From Jimgerdemannia flammicorona (taxonomy: Eukaryota > Mucoromycota > Endogonomycetes > Endogonales > Endogonaceae): a stretch of DNA of 12,629 nucleotides. The notes under the pieces were generated by a model, which had not been told where the DNA came from, searched no databases, and saw nothing but the letters and a program-made list of their open reading frames with translations. Below are positions 9,819-12,629 of this stretch, piece after piece; the first letter of the stretch is position 1; each line of letters begins with the position of its first letter. The stretch covers positions 1 to 12,629 of the forward strand of contig RBNI01005406.1 of the NCBI GenBank assembly GCA_003990745.1, in the 5' to 3' direction. The translations under genes and the position numbers were made by a program.

Positions 9819-11935
9819 TCATCCCCACTTACTCCATGACCCCCTCCCATCCCTTTCTCTATCTCTACCCTTCTTCCTATCCTCATCATCCGTACGCCTG
9901 TTGCCGTACTCGCGTGCGCATGTCTTGCCACAGAACGGGTGCTCCTCGTGCGTCAAAACATCGTAGTAGACGGGCTTCTTGCCGCAGTTCTTACACATGC
10001 GCGACCCACCGTCAGAGCCACCTGTCGAGCGTCTCGTGGGCGACTTGCCCGGGCGGCGACCGCCGCCGCCGTTAGCCGCCATTTTTTCAGCGCAGGCTTT
10101 ACCGCAGAAAGGGTGCAGCTTGCCCTTGGCCTGGTCGTAGAAGCGCGGACGTGAGTGGCACAGCACACAAAGCTGTGATGTATCGAGCGAGGCCTTGGAT
10201 TGGTGAGTTCGGATGGCTGTGTTGTGTGGGGCGAATAGATCCGTCAGTGAGGATCGGTTTCGGGATGGAGGAGAACGAGATTACGCATTTCTATTTTTCA
10301 CGTAGGAAGTCGGTAACTTACGATCCCTCCCTTGCTCCTGCGGATCGTCGGTAATGAACATTAACGTCCCGCCGCTCCCCCCTTGTCCGTGTTTCGGGCC
10401 CGACCCCCAGCCCTGGTCTCCATGGCCCTGGGCTTGACCGTAGTCCTGGACTTGGCCTTGCCCCTGGACTTGACTGTGGCCCTGGGCTTGGCCGTAATCC
10501 TGGACTTGGTCGTGCCCCTGGACTTGACTGTGTCCCTGGACTTGGCCGTGCCCCTGGACTTGACTGTGGCCCTGGACTTGGCCGTGGCCCTGGACTTGGA
10601 CTTGGCCGTGCCCCTGGACTTGGCCGTGGCCCTGGGCTTGGCCGTAGTCCTGGACCTGGCCGTGGCCCTGGCTTTGGCCGTAGTCCTGGACTTGGCCGTG
10701 GCCTTGGACTTGGCTGTGGCCCTGGACTTGGCTGTGGTCCTGAACTTGGCTGTGGCCCTGGACTTGGCCGTAGGCCTGAATTGGGCCCTGACCTTGGTTC
10801 TGAACTTGACCGTAGGGCTGACTCTGGTTTGGTGGGTATTGTGGCATCCCGCTCGGGTACGTGACATGACCCGCCGGGGCACCCTGACCGGCATACGGCG
10901 ACGCCGTGTTTTGAAATTGTCCGGGAGGCATAGGTCCGCCTTGGGCCGTCATGCTAGTGGTGGAGAAACCGTCGCCGCCAACTGGAGCCATTGCCACGTT
11001 GTTGTACATTGGCTGGAGATTTCCAGTGGTGGGGAAACCGTCGCTGCCAACTGGAGGCGTTGTCATGTTGTTGTACATTGGCTGGGGATTGCCGGTGGTG
11101 GGGAAACCGTCGCTTCCAACTGGAGGCGTCGCCATGTTGAACATTGGCTGGGGATTGCCAGTGGTAGGGAAACCGTCGCTTCCAACTGGAGGCGTCACCA
11201 TGTTGTACATTTGCTGGGAATTGCCAGTGGTGGGGAAACCATCGCTTCCAACTGGAGGCGTCGCCATGTTGTTGTACATTGGCTGGGGATTGCCAGTGGT
11301 GGGGAAACCGTCGCTTCCAACTGGAGGCGTCGTCATGTTGTTGTACACTGGCTGGAAATTGCCAGTGGTGGGAAAACCGTCGTTTCCAACTGGAGGCGTC
11401 GCTATGTTGTACATTGGCTGGGGATTGCCAGTGGTGGGGAAACCGTCGCTTCCAACTGGAAGCGTCGCCATGTTGTTGTACGTTGGCTGGAAATTGCCAG
11501 TGGTGGGGAAACCGTCGCTTCCAACTGGAGGCGTCGCCATGTTGTACATTGGCTGGGGATTGCCAGTGGTGGGGAAACCGTCGCTGCCAACTGGAGGCGC
11601 CGCGGGCGCCATTGTTTGGAGGCGCGACATCGACGTAGACGAAAAATTGCTCTGGTCATCTAAGTACATTCTAGTTTGTTCCGGCGAGATCACTGTGAAA
11701 ACAGTATCTGTAAGCGTTGAGGTTTCGCGGCAATAACGCGACCGGAAGGTTACTTACTGTTCTGCTGCTGCTGCTGCTGCTGCGGAGGCGGCGCCCTAGA
11801 GTCGTGGTCGTCGTTGAGGTGCCCGCAGTAGGCACACGCCTCCGTGCCGTGACGATTGTCGAGGTGGAACTCGCGGCAGTCGGTGCAGCCCTTCTTTATA
11901 CAAGGTCCGCGAAATACCCCGAGGAAGTCTTTCAT
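9819..11935 (-). CDS. 648-aa zinc-cluster protein with two internal peptide-repeat arrays (function unknown)
   Basis: Exons 11758-11935, 10322-11692 and 9819-10216 join to 1947 nt (648 codons plus stop); both introns (65 and 105 nt) have GTAAGT donors, and the second has a CTGAC branch site. The ATG at 11933-11935 opens the only frame carrying the first cluster. Residues 12-44 hold C12, C17, C20, C34, C37, H39 and H44 in a small putative zinc module, followed by seven Gln (CAG repeat). Residues 93-291 are nine 22-23-residue units around PPVGSDGFPTTGN, with a worn tenth unit to 310. Residues 366-481 are 19 hexapeptides of GHGQVQ/GHSQVQ/DYGQAQ type. The C terminus has two alike modules: C533-VL-C536...HPFCGKAC558 and C591-KN-C594...HPFCGKTC616, each C-x2-C-x17-C-x3-C, then a basic tail. 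From memory, similar HPxCGKxC clusters occur in fungal proteins with PARP-like domains, but no catalytic domain is present here. The middle is probably disordered. A consensus GTAAGT at 9827-9832, six bases before the stop, leaves open an alternative 3' exon. Confidence 0.85.
10428..10775 (-). repeat. 18-bp coding minisatellite (19 hexapeptide units)
   Basis: Nineteen in-frame 18-bp units encode variants of G-H-G-Q-V-Q, with S, D or Q at position 3 and DYGQAQ as a second type. One extra Val-Gln (6 bp) lies between units 10 and 11. The array is Gln/Gly/His-rich, and its unit length preserves the frame. Confidence 0.92.
10941..11594 (-). repeat. 66/69-bp coding tandem repeat (nine units plus a worn tenth)
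   Basis: Units of 22 or 23 codons are nearly identical at the DNA level around PPVGSDGFPTTGN, with variation in the next residues (P/F/L/S-Q-P-M/T/V-Y-N) and an optional second Asn that makes the 66/69-bp difference. The last unit (GGDGFSTTS) has diverged. Confidence 0.93.
11763..11783 (-). repeat. (CAG)7 trinucleotide repeat encoding poly-Gln
   Basis: Seven CAG codons close exon 1 of the zinc-cluster gene, just before its GTAAGT donor. Confidence 0.85.
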
Positions 11936-12083
11936 GGTTTGTGTGGGCTGTGCAGGGGGGACTGGGGGATGGGGAAGGAGGAAAAGGAAAGTCGTCGCCT
12001 GTCAGTATGGCAGTACAGCCTCCCACGTGGACGCAGAGTTTAACTCAGCCACGCAAAAAAGTTCCTCTCAAAGCTCTTCCGCA
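11936..12083. promoter_or_regulatory. 148-bp divergent promoter with CCACGTGG palindrome
   Basis: The start codons of the zinc-cluster gene (-) and of the PSMG4 gene (+) are only 148 bp apart, so both promoters and 5' UTRs share this DNA. An 8-bp palindrome, CCACGTGG (12023-12030), contains the CACGTG E-box bound by bHLH factors such as Cbf1-type proteins in fungi. I do not see the PACE element (GGTGGCAAA) of yeast proteasome genes. Co-regulation is inference. Confidence 0.55.
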
Positions 12084-12555
12084 ATGGCAACTCCTGAACC
12101 CTCGTCCTTCCCCATCCACCAGCAGACCCACCTGTTTATGGACGACCCCGTCCACATCCAGATCATTGTCATGCAGGATTCGCTCTTTGTGTGGATCGGC
12201 AAGACCGACGGCGCTTTCAACGACCTGTCGCTCGCCATGCCTGGAATTTCAGCCTCGTCGACCACCCTCGTGGGCAAGGATATCGCCGAGACCAGCCGCA
12301 ACATAGCCCATCGGTTAGGCAAGTGTTCCATATTCATCACATTCGATCATCTTCATTAAGCATGCCTAACTCTTCATCTCAATCAAAACCTCCATCTTCA
12401 CCGCCTCACCCGCAGCCATGAAATACAATAAGCAGTTCTTTGTCAGCTACAGTCTCTCGCAGACTACTGACGAAATGATGCGGTTCGCCGAGAAGAAACT
12501 GAAAGAGATGGTGAAGGAGGTGCTCGTACCTGCGGAGGCGGAGACGCAGACGTAA
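12084..12555 (+). CDS. PSMG4: proteasome assembly chaperone 4 (PSMG4/PAC4-like)
   Basis: PAC4, with PAC3, forms a heterodimeric chaperone that helps build the alpha ring of the 20S proteasome. Exons 12084-12318 and 12416-12555 join to 375 nt, 124 codons plus stop; human PSMG4 is about the same length. Landmarks shared with the human protein are DSLFVWIG (residues 32-39), a DLSLAM block, TTLVGKDIAETSRNIAHRLA, and NKQFFVSYSL across the splice, followed by a charged C-terminal helix (AEKKLKEMVKEV). The 97-nt intron has a GC donor (TTAG|GCAAGT), a CTAAC branch-like site near 12366 and the acceptor CGCAG; the GT a few bases downstream breaks the frame of the second exon. The start ATG gives the family length and lies 148 bp from the divergent gene's start. 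No damage seen. Confidence 0.92.
12319..12415 (+). other. GC-AG intron in PSMG4
   Basis: Donor TTAG|GCAAGT and acceptor CGCAG|CC. This is the only junction that joins HRLA to MKYNKQFF in frame. Confidence 0.88.
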
Positions 12556-12629
12556 TTGACGGTTGATTCCTTGAAATAGCTGGATTGTAATAAGTTCGCA
12601 TAACCCCCCCCCTCCCCCCCTCCCCCCCT
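12556..12629. other. PSMG4 3' flank ending in a C-rich homopolymer tract
   Basis: About 48 bp of ordinary 3' sequence with TTGTAATAAG, then C-runs separated by single T residues to the end (from about 12604). Together with the A-run at position 1 this suggests the window ends where the assembly broke. Confidence 0.6.

Noticed and set aside
9422..9931. Possible extra 3' exon or separate minus-strand gene (169 codons, hydrophobic stretch)
   Set aside because: A GTAAGT donor at 9827-9832 and an acceptor near 9677 would allow it, but the peptide has no recognisable domain and looks like translated UTR. Kept only as a remark.
10941..11594. CRISPR-like array of regularly spaced repeats
   Set aside because: The whole 66/69-bp unit is repeated and coding; there are no unique spacers and the host is a eukaryote.
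10383..11663. 426-codon plus-strand open frame
   Set aside because: It is the antisense shadow of the two coding repeat arrays; the minus-strand reading has conserved zinc-cluster exons and good splice sites, this one has none.
10951..11736. 261-codon plus-strand open frame with VVGKPSLPTGG repeats
   Set aside because: Another shadow frame of the 66/69-bp array; no start context, domain or splice support.

Overview
The window is nuclear DNA of a filamentous fungus. Spliceosomal introns of about 58-245 nt with fungal-type splice signals interrupt nearly every gene. Normal-GC genes sit next to a 2.2 kb block of extremely AT-rich, stop-littered DNA of the kind left by repeat-induced point mutation (RIP). 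Intron density and the C-terminal half of histone H3 (no cysteine, the segments EASEAYLV and [18 protein letters not shown]) lean towards a basidiomycete or a basal lineage, but I cannot fix the phylum. The window opens with a poly-A run and closes with a poly-C/CT run, so it may be a whole small contig.

Layout. 1 to ~2235: AT-rich decayed repeat, possibly a RIPed LTR retrotransposon. ~2245-6289 (-): heavily damaged gene for a RAD5/HLTF-type protein (HIRAN domain, SNF2 helicase, internal RING). It has at least five in-frame stops, several 1-nt frameshifts, small deletions, lost RING cysteines and a missing 3' end at the AT-rich junction. 6290-6857: shared upstream region with repeated GGGCCA, CCAAT and CRE-like motifs. 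6858-7817 (+): intact four-exon histone H3 gene. 7818-9818: convergent intergenic DNA with microsatellites and a small hairpin. 9819-11935 (-): intact three-exon gene for a 648-residue, unassigned protein. It has an N-terminal Cys/His cluster, two internal peptide-repeat arrays and two C-terminal CxxC...CxxxC modules. 11936-12083: 148-bp divergent promoter with a CCACGTGG palindrome. 12084-12555 (+): two-exon gene for proteasome assembly chaperone 4 (PSMG4/PAC4).

The genes do not form one pathway; this looks like ordinary fungal gene order next to a repeat. The points most worth a second look are the decay of a normally conserved DNA-damage-tolerance gene beside a RIP-like block, the two-array zinc-cluster protein, and two GC-AG introns, one in H3 exactly after Lys4 and one in PSMG4. 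I did not find a convincing new multi-gene system.
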